NCBI GenBank assembly: GCA_905250125.1
Contig: CAJNOL010001129.1
Coordinates: forward strand, 1 to 64,000
Direction: 5' to 3'
Length of the DNA stretch: 64,000 nt
From: Rotaria sordida
Lineage: Eukaryota; Rotifera; Eurotatoria; Philodinida; Philodinidae
Shown here: piece by piece, positions 27,140-39,359 of the stretch
Position numbering within the stretch: the first letter of the stretch is position 1
Layout: each line of letters starts with the position of its first letter
The notes under the pieces: generated by a model
What the model saw: only the letters and a program-made list of their open reading frames with translations
The model's database searches: none
What the model was told of the DNA's origin: nothing
Position numbers and translations under genes: made by a program

Positions 27140-27969
27140 ATGTCGTGTACTAAGGTTCAATCAACTAATCAAACGTAGGTGTTTATTTATAAAATATTTT
27201 CTATATATTTTCATTTTTTTGTTTTGTTTTAAATAGTATCAATAATTTTTGTTACCGCAACGCGGCCGATATAACGTGGTATTCCTGATGTTGCCAACGG
27301 TTTGTATCACAAAAGATCTGATTGGATTACTTTTACAACGGTTATTTTGTTTTTTTTTTCAGCTGCTGCAGTTTTACCATCGAGTACATGCGCTGAGGGC
27401 GGCAGCGTTGGACGACGAGTATTAGCCTCGCGCCCCAATGGATCCATCATTAAATCTATAGAATTTGCTAAGGTTGGCTTTCGAAATTTTTTATATTAAC
27501 ATTCATAAAAAAAAAATTTGTTGTTTTTTTCATTAATTTAGACAAATGATGATGAGGGTTTGCAAATAAAACATGATATAATACATCAATTTTTGCGTGA
27601 GCATAATTTATCTTGGTCAATTACATTACATATGAATATACTTTATGTACAACTTCCGAAAGAATTATGTGCAGGATCAAAAGAAAAGTAATAAAAATCT
27701 TGATTTTGTTTTTAAATTCTTATTCACATTTATTATTGTAACATAAAATTTATAGATTTGTTAGCCTTCTTGAATTCGCTGATGATACATTACATTGTAA
27801 AAAGGTTATTATATATTTTAATAAAGCACGTTCTGATCGAGCAATTGTAGTAAAAACATTTATGTTTCTTGGTTTTCATGTATTATCGCCTGACAATACA
27901 TTAATGCAAACTATTGATAAACAAGCCGATGAATTATATATGGTTTATCTTATTGACGGTGATGAGTAA
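27140..27969 (+). CDS. OAZ: ornithine decarboxylase antizyme (programmed +1 frameshift)
   Basis: Exons 27140-27174, 27237-27299, 27363-27472, 27542-27687 and 27756-27969; introns are 62, 63, 69 and 68 nt. ORF1 is 28 codons, ending ITWYS then TGA (27286-27288). A +1 shift at TCC-TGA-T moves reading to GAT (27287), and the frame is then open to TAA at 27967. The shifted product is 188 aa. The C-terminal half matches the antizyme core: LCAGSKEK, FVSLLEFADD, KKVIIYFNKARSDRA, TFMFLGFHVLSPDN and DELYMVYLID. Antizyme binds ornithine decarboxylase monomers, targets them for ubiquitin-independent proteasomal degradation and limits polyamine uptake; the shift is induced by polyamines. The 63-nt intron 2 begins 11 nt after the UGA and contains no in-frame stop, so retention would insert 21 residues. 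The ATG chosen gives the only short ORF1 in frame with the shift site. Confidence 0.92.
27283..27290 (+). promoter_or_regulatory. antizyme +1 ribosomal frameshift site (UCC-UGA-U)
   Basis: The last sense codon TCC (27283-27285) is followed by stop TGA and T. It is preceded by TGG TAT, matching the conserved antizyme slip site (Trp-x-Ser-stop). Ribosomes in other animals slip +1 here when polyamines are high. Everything downstream that encodes the antizyme core is in the +1 frame, so the site is required for the protein. A 3' stimulatory structure, if any, would span the exon junction at 27299/27363. Confidence 0.92.
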
Positions 27970-30900
27970 ATTTTTCTTAATTATCCAATGTATAATCATT
28001 TTTTTCTCGCATTTTATTATTGATCAAAAATGTTCTTTTCTTTTCCATTCATATTCTATTTGATTTTTAATATGATTGAGATATATCGTGATGAACAAAA
28101 GAACAAAAAAATTTGAATTAATGTTTTAGTTTTTCGTTTCAATTTTCAGCACATTCAAATTTATTTTCACTTTGCTTTTTTTTTTGTTTGTTCGTTTGTA
28201 ATTTAGTTGTCAGAGAATTGTATATATATCATGATTTATTTCATTGTAACTTATTATGAACATATTAAAATAAATTAAATAATATGAACAAAAATATTTT
28301 TCTCTTATATGTTGATAGAAGCAAAAAATGTAATAATTAAATATATACATTCGATTAATAGGATATTCCTGATTCTAGGATAGCTGAAAAAAAAAATGAT
28401 ATTAGACATCTATGATTTTTTATCCCATAAAAGAAATCTTCATTAATTTGATTAAAAATAATATTCAATAATTTAGAATCTATTGTATCATTTATATAAA
28501 TTTAGTTTTTTAAAGAAAAAATAAAAGTATTATCTACATGATGATTGTAAAATAAATGATTTAAAAGAAGTCGTAAGCATCTCAGAATGTTGATAGCAAT
28601 AATTTCTATGACTTTTTTTTAAACTATAATAATTTTTTGTATGACATGAGTTATCCTTCAAAATAAAAATGCAGGTTGAAAAATAATTATAAATGTGTTA
28701 TATTTTTATATCGATGATGAAAACAAACTTTGAACTGTTAAATAATATTAATGAAGATTTCTTTTACATGATAAAAACTACACATACTCATATCATTCTT
28801 TCGACCTATTTCATATGTGACACATACTCAATGCTCTATCAAGACATTTTTTCTTCTGTTCGTGACTTGATAATAAAATGTCATGTTTTTTTCTTATATA
28901 TGTAAATATGTCACCATTTTTCATTGTATTGTCAGAAACGATGAACAATTATTGAAAAAAAAAACAAAGATTAAATTGTTTTACTTTCTTCTTTTTAGAA
29001 GTATTCAATATTTTTCTAATGCATTTAAATGAATATTTAAAAAGAATGTAAAAACGAAAAGAAACTATTTTTCTTTTTCTTTGAATATGAATCAAATAAA
29101 CAAAAACTTTGAATCAGATGATTGATTGATTAATTAATTAATCAATATGAAAACATTTCTCAAGGTAAACACAACATTTGTTTCTAGGTCAAAGATCTAG
29201 ATATTTCTTTTTCTACGAATACTCGAGATGATTGAATTTGTTCTTTTCATTAGTAAAGAATGTTGCCAGTTGGCTTCGTTTTTTTTTTCTAACTTCGCAT
29301 TTGAATTTTGTTTTTTGTACCTAACGACCCATACATGTATGAGACAGTACTTCGAAAAGGTGGAAAGAATACATCAAATTGAATTCGAAAAACAATACAT
29401 TAACAATGTAAACTATCTTTAGCGAGCATGATAGATGTGTTATTAAAGAAAGTAGATTAAAACGACAAAATGTTCGATATTTTTTATTATTGTTGATGCA
29501 TAATAGACTAATTCAGATAATTTAATTATACAATTATGTCATATATATAGATTCTAAAAGCAAACAATTTTCACCTATAAGATTTAAACTATCGCAATAT
29601 GTTTCAAAGTAAGATAAATATAATAAATTTACAATAGCGCAATATATTTGCTGGATTAAAATATGAAATAGATATTATGAGTGTTACTAATGGAAAGAGA
29701 TGTTTCCAGTCTAGATCGATACTATACAGCCTGTTAGTTAAAAAGAACTATGTTTGGTCATAGTTGAGCAGAAGATTTCTCGAACATAAGACGACCGAAT
29801 TTATTCATTCAAAAATTTCTTATAGATTTTCGTATATTCTCTATTGGATAGGTGTCATTTGTTTTTAAGTAATGACAAGAAGAAATAATGGTCACCAGCC
29901 AAAATCAAGTATTTTTTTGTGCAAAATTGATGAAAAAAAGGTCTTATTGTCTATTATTATATTTCGAACGCTACTTTATCATTTACAAAAATGGAAATAA
30001 GAGTGATATTATCGAAGATTGAGCTACAGGTTGACATCAATGGATTACCTTCCACTGTTGTCAAGACTGTAAAAAAAATGTGCTTTTTTAAGAAGTTCAA
30101 AAAAAATTGATGAGTGCATTACCGTAATGTTTTGGTGATAACCCTTTTTAGGAACAAGCTTCCAAAAAACACATTTCACCATCGTCAGGTCTATTGTCTT
30201 AGCTTCAAACATAGACAAAAGCATTTTGTTCGGAGCGAGAAAATTTTTAGGAATGTGACCTTTTTTAGATGGTCCTGCTGGAAGAAATCCTTTTAAATGA
30301 GTGCGTTACCATGACTTTCGATCCTTCTAGAATTGGTGCAGTTCAACCAAATGAAATGAAAATTTTAGTGAAACTAGAACTTTTCATATATCTTGATGCA
30401 GTGTAAGTTTAAGCTCTTTGTCACCTTTAGTTATCGAATTATAACAATCAGAAGATCAAAAATTGGGTGAGTGCGTTACCTGTAGACAGGCTGTCTACTA
30501 TGATTAATTTCACAAGAAGAACAACATCAATACTATTGTAGTGAGCTTTAGTTTGTGTTTAAATTTATATTTTTTACTTCTACTATCGGTGCAAAAATAT
30601 AATGAACACGGATGTCGTTTTAATAACTTTTGATAAGAACAACATAGAAACTTGGAATTTTCACTACTCATTATGAAATACTCGGAGTCATCAAAATGAG
30701 TCGAAGTCTAATTGATCAGCAATCGACCAATCAGATGGATTGTTGGCGAAAATTTTGAAAACAAGACTTTCAAGTCATTTTCGATTAATCAGTAGGGAAA
30801 AGTATTCTTTTTCGATCTGTGCAAACTGCAAGTTCGTAGCTGCTGTCGTTCAAGAGTTACAAGGATTTTCTTCATGCACCCGATTTTAGCAATTTGACAT

Positions 30901-31426
30901 TGAAAGACTTCACAAGAAATTGAGACAGGAGTTATCTATCATGTTTAATCGAATACTGATGTTTATTTTCAGTATTCAACTCAATGTAATGAATAATCCC
31001 TATCTAGAGACCTTTGTTCAGAGGAGTCATCAGTATAAAAAACCTAATGTTAGCAATGTGACAGAGTACAAATGAAAAACTGCTCCCATAACCAAATGAG
31101 AAGTTCAAAATCAATTGTAAACGATACAAATCTTTTTTTTAGAATCTCTAGAAAATTACTCTAACTTAAAAGTATCTAAACAAAAGTTGTCTTAATATTC
31201 TTTCGAAAGAAAGAAAAAAAAGGAAAATCTTATTTATACATAAATGTCTCGTTTTTTTTTTCGTTTCATTATTCATAATTATAAATATTAAACAGATCAT
31301 AGACATCTGTGCGCATGAGATTAAAACGCACATTATCAATAAGATCACTGTGTGTAAAGATAATTACAAAGAAAAAAACCATAGACAAGACAATAATAAA
31401 CAAAAAAGAAAAGAAAAGATAAGTTT
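27970..31426. other. intergenic stretch between antizyme and eya
   Basis: About 3.4 kb of AT-rich DNA without recognisable exons. It contains a small palindrome (about 29128-29147, GATTGATTAATTAATTAATC). A 13-nt motif TGAGTGCRTTACC occurs three times (about 30111, 30299 and 30471). A piece of the dispersed repeat described elsewhere lies at about 31080-31165. Confidence 0.5.
31080..31165 (+). repeat. dispersed repeat, copy C (fragment)
   Basis: Shares AGTTCAAAATCAATT followed by AAACRRTACAAAT and AGAATCT with the copy at about 43055-43530. The fragment is short and imperfect. Confidence 0.5.
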
Positions 31427-34400
31427 TTAAAGAAATTGCCATTCAAGTGCATGAACTAAAGCCGTTAGATTCTGATGTTCATTTATACGCCAAAATGGCC
31501 AGTTAAGCTAAAATAAAACAAAAAATTCCACATTAGCATCCAAGAAAAAAAAGAATTTTTCTTTTTAAAGAACTTACTTGTTTAGCTGCTAATTCTTCAT
31601 CACGTCCATCACCAATAACAACATATGTTGGTTTTCTTCCAAATCTTGTATGTATACGTTCAAAACAATTATCTCTACCAATTTTTGTTGCACTATAAAT
31701 ATTTTCTACATCAAATACACTACCAAGACCATGTAAAAGAACTTTTGATAATCCTTGAACTAATGGACATGTTGTTACAAGTACATTAATACAATTTTTT
31801 CTAAAATATAAATACATTCAAGATTTAATTAATTTTTATTATATAAAACTTTGTAATACTGAAGTTTTTTTTTTGAAAAATTTTTCGTCGAAACAAATAC
31901 AAAGACAATTCTAATTTCTAACTTTATAAAAAAGAAACCCATGTCTCTCGCCTCAGTTGATTAATAAAAACAAGTATAAATAAGCTTAATGGAAGAATTT
32001 CAGACTTGGCTATAGTAGATCTACACATAGTGGAATAACTAATCCGAAAAACAAAGGTCTGCATGTATACCTCATGAAACGCTTGGATAATTATCCGAAT
32101 GCTTGATAACTATCTGAACTGGACAGATAGTTTCCGAATCCAAACACCAAACGACAGTTTATATTTGGTATATACCTACTCATAAGAGTAAGGATGATAA
32201 GAAGACTCTTATTCCTTCTCACTCATATCCCCATCAAGTTGTCTTTTCTTCATATCTGACTTAAGAATATTCTACCATTTTGTTTTTATTTTAGTACATT
32301 AAACAAACTGCTAATTACTAGTACAATTTTTCAATATTATAATTCAATTTAGTTAAAAGAAGGTTTTGGTGAGACTAGAAAAAGTCTAATAGGGTTCGTT
32401 CCCATGAGCTTTTGACGTCGAATAAGGATCATTTTACTGAATTTTCAAATCAGTTGTACATACATACTGAAAAGTCAAAAATAGAATTTCAATGTAAAAC
32501 TTCGGCTTCTTTTTTCTTTTGACGTTTCAGTAAAACAATCCTAATTTGGCTGCAAATACTCGTAGCAATGAATCCTTTTAGACTTTTGTTAGTCTTACCA
32601 AGATGTCGTCCTTGTACGCTCAAACAGCGGGTATCAGCTCAGGTGGCTGCGGGTCCTTCCAGACCGGGCCGGATTCAAAGTTTTATTTTTTTTTTGTCGG
32701 GTCCGGTTACACGTTTTTGTGGTCCCACTGCTCTCCGGATAAGAAATTCAGCAACAAGATACACCTGTACGTTAAGTTTTTTCTGAGAGTAGCGAATAAA
32801 TAGCTAAAACCTTTATTCTTCACTTGTTCACATACACGAAGGGTGTCAGGTATTGATAGAAAAACCTCAGATTTGGACCCGAACCTCAAAAAAAAGTTTA
32901 AAATTTGGATTCGGATCCAAATTTTAAACTTTGTTCATCACAATCAATTGGAATACTTTCCTTGTCAACTCAATATTATATCAACAAGAAAACAAAAAGT
33001 TAAATTGATATATAGTTAACAAGTTTTATATGATGAAAAAATTTGCTATCAAAATGTTTGATAAAGAGTTTTCTCATGCTAAATTATGAAATAATTACTC
33101 TCGAAATTTTTCTATTATTAATTTTAACAAAACTATGAACATGATACCTATAATTTTCAATAGTTTATAATATATTTGAACTAAACATTGATATTCAATA
33201 GAATATATTCTGTTAATAATTACCTTTGTTTAATAATATTCAATGCTTTTGATGCTAATGTAAGCCATGATCCAGTAAATGTTTCAATATCTAAACGTAA
33301 TTGACGTAATTCTTCATATTTTTGTTGACCAAGTAAATCTAAATAATTAATTGATATTTAAAAAAAAAAAAAAAATTGGATTTGTTTTTCTTCTTACGTT
33401 GTATATCCATTCGATAATTATTATAAATATCTTTTATACGTCGATAACGAAATGCTAATTTTCTCATCCAATCTACTCCACCACGAACTGTATTATTCAT
33501 ATTTGATGATGATGATGATGAATTGAAACCATCAGTTGAAAAATTATAATTACTTAAAAAGATTTTTTTAAAAAAAACATAGAGAATAAACCTATTCAAA
33601 TAATTATTTTAATAATAAGAATACCTTAAATCTTGTCCATTATCATCTGATGATGTATCATCAATATGTACTTGATCACATTCTTCAAGATCATTAAAAA
33701 ATAAATTTGTATCAGCTAAATTAAATATTATTTCTTCCATACGTAAACCAAGATTCATTGCTGCTTGAGGATCCTTAAAAAATTAAATTAAATTAAAAAG
33801 AAAAAAAAAATTCTTTTTCTTTTTTTTTTTGTTTTTACTTTTTGATAATGTTGAGCATAACTTCCAGTTAATAATGAATGTAATATAATAATTGTTTCAT
33901 CTAAATCCCATATAAATATTCGTTCAATATTATTATCTAAATCAGGTGATAATTGTTGAATTTTATTTCGATTTCGATTTGTTTTAGATTTTGATGTTGA
34001 ACAAATTTTTCCATCAATTTTTATTGATGGTGATGGTGAATTTGATGTACTTGGATTTGAATGATCTAGATAAGAATAATTTCTTTCTTTTTTTTTTTTT
34101 TATCGATTAAAATTTCTCTCTACCATGAATTGATAATGGAATTGATTCATTTTGATATTCTTCTGAAGGTTTTAATGCCGTTGTTAATTGATTTGATGTA
34201 TATGGTGAAGGATATGCCGATGATGGATAATATGGATAACTAAAAGATGGTGGAAATTGATGATAATAAGTTGGATCAAAAGCCTAAAAACACAATAATC
34301 AATATAAAAAAAAACAAATTTTTTTTTTTGTGTTGTCTTAAATCATACCGGTTGTGTACTATATGGTAATGTACCAGATGAAGTACTAACTGATGAAGTA

Positions 34401-34576
34401 CCATTTGTTGTATAACCTAATTAGAAGTTTCTTATTGAAGAAACAAAACTATGAAGAGTAGTCTTACTTTCAGGTAATGAATATTGAAAATTCAAACCTG
34501 AACAACTATTAGGTGTTGTATTGTAATAGGGAGGAATATTGACATAGCCCGGCGATGAAAATGAATAACTCGCCAT
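31427..34576 (-). CDS. eya: eyes absent (EYA) transcription cofactor / phosphatase
   Basis: Nine exons in transcript order: 34576-34468, 34416-34349, 34283-34124, 34065-33839, 33773-33625, 33552-33398, 33338-33224, 31800-31578 and 31507-31427. They join in frame to 428 aa. The N-terminal ~120 residues are Ser/Tyr/Pro/Thr-rich, as in EYA transactivation regions. The C-terminal EYA domain is complete. It has the HAD-type motif [20 protein letters not shown] (nucleophile Asp in DLDET), then [69 protein letters not shown] and [16 protein letters not shown] proteins are Tyr phosphatases and partners of SIX/SO and DACH in organ development. Introns are 51-74 nt, except the last but one (31801-33223), which has grown to 1,423 nt. 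A 3' splice site (TTTCTAG) lies just before the chosen ATG, so a non-coding or short coding first exon is likely upstream. Confidence 0.92.
31801..33223 (-). other. expanded eya intron with GC-richer insert and palindrome
   Basis: This intron is about 25 times the length of its neighbours. Positions 32570-32890 are noticeably more GC-rich, with repeated GGACCCG / CGGGTCC words. At 32893-32932 there is a perfect 18-bp palindrome (AAAGTTTAAAATTTGGAT and its complement) around a TCGG loop. A 21-bp inverted pair with two mismatches sits at 32416-32436 and 32526-32546 (GGATCATTTTACTGAA type). These features point to an inserted element, but no reading frame or family is recognisable. Confidence 0.6.
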
Positions 34577-35185
34577 TAATGATTGACTAGAAAGAAAAAT
34601 AAGAAATAGAATTTTTCTTTTTAAATCACTTTTTGAATCTTCCAACTATGACAGTATTAAAAGGAAGTGCAATAAAAATTTCGTAGAGTAAAGAGTATGA
34701 AAAATTTTTTCCAGTTAGAGTACGAAAAAAGTTTTCTCTGCATCGTTCTACCTTACAAGAAATAGAAATTGAAGATTAGATAAATAATAACAAATTCTCA
34801 AAAGTGTTAAGATTTTTTTCTTTTAAATAAATCAATATACTCTATATATCCATTTTTGGATAATCATGATAATTATAATATAAGAATTCCTACCTTTTTT
34901 AATGTAATTTTAAACATTATACACACATGCGTATATGATTTTCTATAATCATAATATGAAAAAAAAACTTAAAGCTTCTAACATCATATTTCATTCTAGA
35001 CGTGACTATGTTTTATATTTAAAAAAAAAGAAAAAAGAGAGAGAAAAACACTATCTGTTTAGGATCTAATTACTTGTACACGAGTGAAATCTTACCTCTA
35101 TTCCTTCTATAAGGTAAAGCTAGCAAGCAAACACTCACGCTTGAAAAGAGAAAGGTGATGCCTTTTAATCAGGTGTGTAAGCGAC

Positions 35186-35217
<32 letters not shown>

Positions 35218-36097
35218 AAAAAAACGCATCATTCTCTCTTTATTTTTCATTTAAACGAACGAACGAATCGGAAAGAGAGAATTAAGAAAAGCAAAAAGAA
35301 AAAAAAATTCCCACCTGTTGTGTTTAATATTTTTCGTCGTTGTTAGAATATAATTTTCAAATTTATTGTCTCATCTATAAAAAGAATATTTTTGTTTTTT
35401 TTTTTTATTTTTATTTTTTGAGAATGAAAAGGTCAAATAAAATATGTGTTCTGGACATACGTTCGAAACGATTATCGACCACTTGTCTGTCTATCTGTTT
35501 GATTTATTATCAATTTTGCTATTCACGCGTTACTCACACGAATCCGTCAATTTAACAATTAAAAATCAGACACATGTTCGACAAGTTTCAAATTTCTAAT
35601 CAACTCTTTTCTTTTTTTTTATTCCTACCGTTCATTTTTATATTCAGTTACTCTATAGGAAGAACATTGATCATAGAATTAAAATATCAGTTCTAATGAA
35701 TTTAATTATAGGATAGAATATAGCAAGAAAAAAGAAAAGAAAGAGTGAGAAAATCATCATTCTGATGTTATGCGGTCACACTTTACTCTTTGATAATTAT
35801 ATCAAAACTCAGCATGATATTCTCTTTTGATGTATTTTAGAATCTCCATTGTCATTCTTTTTTTTTTGAATACATTTGTTAAATAGAATCTAACAAATTT
35901 CTAATTAATTTAATATAAAAAAAAATACATTCAATCAATTAACACATTGCTTATGCAAATATAAGTGATTGATAAACAAATTCATGAGAAGAAATCTTAT
36001 TCTATGTTTATCCCTCTAAGCGACGAATATTCTCTCGATTTTCTAGATTGTAAAGTGTTCGATAGTGATATATAATCCCTTCATTTCTTTTGTGTGT
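34577..36097. other. upstream region of eya, low complexity
   Basis: AT-rich with a (GA)n microsatellite at about 35195-35216 and several A/T runs. No exon was identified. It probably holds the eya promoter and first exon. Confidence 0.45.
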
Positions 36098-36197
36098 NNN
36101 NNNNNNNNNNNNNNNNNNNNNNNNNNNNNNNNNNNNNNNNNNNNNNNNNNNNNNNNNNNNNNNNNNNNNNNNNNNNNNNNNNNNNNNNNNNNNNNNN
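36098..36197. other. assembly gap (100 N)
   Basis: Exactly 100 undetermined bases, the conventional placeholder for a scaffold join of unknown size. The left side ends in TGTGTGT, suggesting a GT microsatellite at the break. Continuity across this point is not proven. Confidence 0.98.
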
Positions 36198-38328
36198 TGC
36201 ACTGCTTAATGGACTCTCGGTATGTGAAAGAATTAAAAGGACATCAGAAAAAAATATGGCATCAACTGATTATCTTATTGACATATAACTGAATAATGTT
36301 TGAAGTTTTTTGATGTTCAAAGATTAAAAAAATAAAAAGGGTACTATGTAATATATTAAAATAACAATTTAACTGTCAATCATCTTCTTTTTTTTTCTTG
36401 TTGTATGCATATTAAAATACAAAAACTAAGACAATTTTAATCATTATGCACATATATATATATATATAAATCTCGATTAAAATTACATGGCGAGCATGAT
36501 ATTCTATTGCCTCTCACCTTCTACTGCAATTAGTACATGCATATCAAATTCACTGTATTGATATCATCAATCTTTCTCTCTTTTCTTTTACATACCCAAC
36601 GTTTTTTTTCCTCTTCCAAATTTCGATGTGTCAATACTAATCAAGTGACAACGACGATAAGTATTAAGAAAGAAGAAGAAGAAGAAGAAAAAGAAAAAGA
36701 AGCAGACAGATCCTTTAACATTGTGATTGGTTGTCAACTTTATCCTTAATATATTCCAATTGGCTCTCGTCGAAATTTTTTTTTTCCGTATCCCCCCCCC
36801 CCTTTACTAATTATTTAGTACACTATTTTTTTTTTTTGTCTATTACATACACATCAGATTTCTCATGACGACAACGAAGTAGAAGATCAAATTTCAAGCA
36901 TATAAGCAAGAAGATATTTGATCCGATTATTGCTAGGATAAGACAACGACGTGTGTACATCATAATTAAAACGTCACCCACTCGTGTGAGCATTCATGCT
37001 TGCAATTTATGATTAATCATAGAGCGGCAAATAACAGGTGTATATGCATCAATGGAAAATCAATTGTGACTTTTATATGAAATGAAAATGCATTTTCTTT
37101 TCTTCTTTTTTTTTTACGGGAAGAAATTTGATCTAGTTTAAATAGACAGGAGGAGTTTAAAAAAAAATGCAAAAGTTTATTTCGCATGACAAGTGCCATG
37201 AGAAAGAGAGTACTTTTATCGATCGTATGTTTGTTAAATATTGTCGACAAAGCGTACTTCTTTCTTTCCATTGTTTTGTTTGGATTTATCAACATTCGAT
37301 ATGCTTTTGTAATATGTAGGCAAAGAGTGAAAGCAACAATGATCTATTTAAATGAACTTTGTATGACTATCAAATATACATGAGACACACACACACACAC
37401 ATATATATATCTATATGATTAGTTCGATGGATTAAAAAAATAAAACAAACGAATGATACTTTTTCAAACTAGATTATTCTTGATTTAAAAACCAGAAAAA
37501 AAAGAGTTTCTAGAAAGAACTTACTAAATATATGTTCAAAGTTTAGAATTTGATAATTAACTATAGATATATATGATGATCTATATAACATTTTTTTTTG
37601 AAACATTAGTTAGTTATATGTGAATTCTGAGAGTGATTATTGCTTGTAATATCAGTGGAATCATGTGTGATATGAATGTATCTTGTTTGTATTATTCTAT
37701 TTCTAGCAACATGCCATTTAAATATAGGCTGGCATGATTATATATGTTGATCTATGATGGTATGAGAAAAGTGTATATATATAGATAACTATTATTTAGT
37801 TTGTACTATCGTACGTAATATAGAATAGAAAAGAAAATGAACCGCTAATCATCAGTGATATTGTTGTCAATGATAATCTGTCTGTATATATACATATATA
37901 TATTGATGTATGATGCATCCAAGAATTGACAGAGGAAAATAATAACAATCTTCATCGATGATGAGGATGTTCTCTTGTTTATACAAGATAGATTAGGAAT
38001 AAATGCACATGTACATGTGCCAAAAATTTGGTTGATTCATATAGAATAGAAATAATCTAATGGATTGACTCAATACATTGTATGTTAGTTGTTTACTTAT
38101 TGATGTAACAAATAGAAAAGAAAGTTATTACTATTCATTGAAATAAAATATATGTATGTAGACATGTAAAGATAAGCATGATGATAGAAGAAATTTGAAA
38201 AGAAAAGGCATTTGCAATCATGCTAAACAATATCTTACATCTTGTTTTATTCATTATTTTTTCGGTTGGTTTTTTTTAAAATTCTATTGTTATTTCAAGG
38301 ACTTTATATATTTGTTTTTTTGTATAAG
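36198..38328. other. intergenic stretch with microsatellites, upstream of TIKI-like gene
   Basis: Contains (TA)n, (CA)n (about 37385-37400), a GAA-rich tract (36670-36700), a run of 11 C (about 36794) and many A/T runs. No signal-peptide exon for the TIKI-like gene could be identified, although one is expected here. Confidence 0.45.
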
Positions 38329-39359
38329 ACATGTTCATCTACATTACTTTGGCGTATTGAAACATCACCTCCATCATATATTTTTGGTACAATTCATATT
38401 CCTTATAATCTTGTTTGGCCATATGTATCAAAAGAAATTCGACAAGCATTTATGTCAAGCACACATTTTTATGCAGAAATCGATGTAAAAAATGATGCAT
38501 TTTGGGATGATTTTCTTCTATGTTTAGTTAATCGATCAAAACGAATCGAACGATCAAGTTAATAAATGATTAATTAATGAAAAAAGGCAATTCTAGTTTT
38601 TTTATTATTATTATTATTTAGCTAATTCTGCCACTAGAGGTGAATTACTTGATGTTTATTTATTAGTAGAAGCTCGCCGTTTAAATAAAACTGTAGGTAG
38701 TTTAGAATCAGCTGAATATCATTGTGAAGTAATTTTACAAAATATTCTTTGTTTTTTCATTTTGTTCTAAAACAATATTTATTCGTTTCTAGCAAGATGG
38801 TTGGCGTTATAATTTAACAACATGGATAATAATGTTGGACTATATTAAAAATAGAATGAAAAATGCAAGATTTAGTATTGATGATATAAAACATTATGTA
38901 AATGAATCGATAATAAACGATTATATTTGTAATGAAATTGATAGTAAATATATGAAAATTTTATTTATAACAAATGATGAAATTCGACGTATTGATCAAC
39001 GTGATGAACAAATATCAAGAAATATTCATAGATTATTATATTATTCAAATAATAATCGATATTTTTTTGCTATTGGTGCTGGTATTTGATATTGATTTAC
39101 TAAAATTTATTTTTGTTTCTTGTTTCCTTTAAGGACACATGCTTGGTAAACGTCAAAATTTGATAGTTCAATTAAAAAAATTTGGATATAAAATTACTCG
39201 AATTTGTACATATCAAAATCATATTAAGTAAGTTTGTTTTTTTTGTTGAACTTGATAGTTTAATATTATTATTATTATTTTTATAGGAAAAAATTTGGTT
39301 GTAAGAAAAAGATAAATATGAAGAACTGTTTAAAAAGAAAAGCATTCGTAAAACAATAA
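38329..39359 (+). CDS. TIKI / TraB-type metalloprotease-like protein, contracted (5' end not found)
   Basis: Exons 38329-38557, 38622-38728, 38793-39081, 39134-39227 and 39287-39359; introns are 64, 64, 52 and 59 nt. The joined frame gives 263 residues after an acceptor GTATAAG. Conserved pieces in order are LLWRIETSPPSYIFGTIHIP (the GxxH metal motif), STHFYAEIDV, RGELLDVYLLVEARRLNKTV, and near the end RYFFAIGAGHMLG (the second GxxH). TIKI proteins are membrane-bound metalloproteases that clip the N-terminus of Wnt ligands. This copy lacks roughly 75 residues normally found between the AEIDV region and the LDVYL region. The two flanks are joined by one 64-nt intron, so nothing is hidden there. 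It also lacks the C-terminal linker and membrane anchor, ending in a Lys/Cys-rich tail. The frame is intact. The start and signal peptide lie upstream and were not identified. Activity is uncertain. Confidence 0.78.

Noticed and set aside
27341-27362. A 22-nt intron within antizyme (GTTATT...TTTCAG)
   Set aside because: Too short for splicing; the 63-nt intron from 27300 to 27362 uses the same acceptor, fits the local intron size and keeps frame.
35155-35346. Open frame with RERERERERK
   Set aside because: It is a (GA)n microsatellite.
36008-36292. Open frames spanning the N run
   Set aside because: They exist only because undetermined bases contain no stop codons.
38195-38328. Hydrophobic reading frame just before the TIKI-like exon as its signal peptide
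   Set aside because: There is no ATG in frame after the upstream stop, and a pyrimidine-rich acceptor GTATAAG separates it from the conserved exon.
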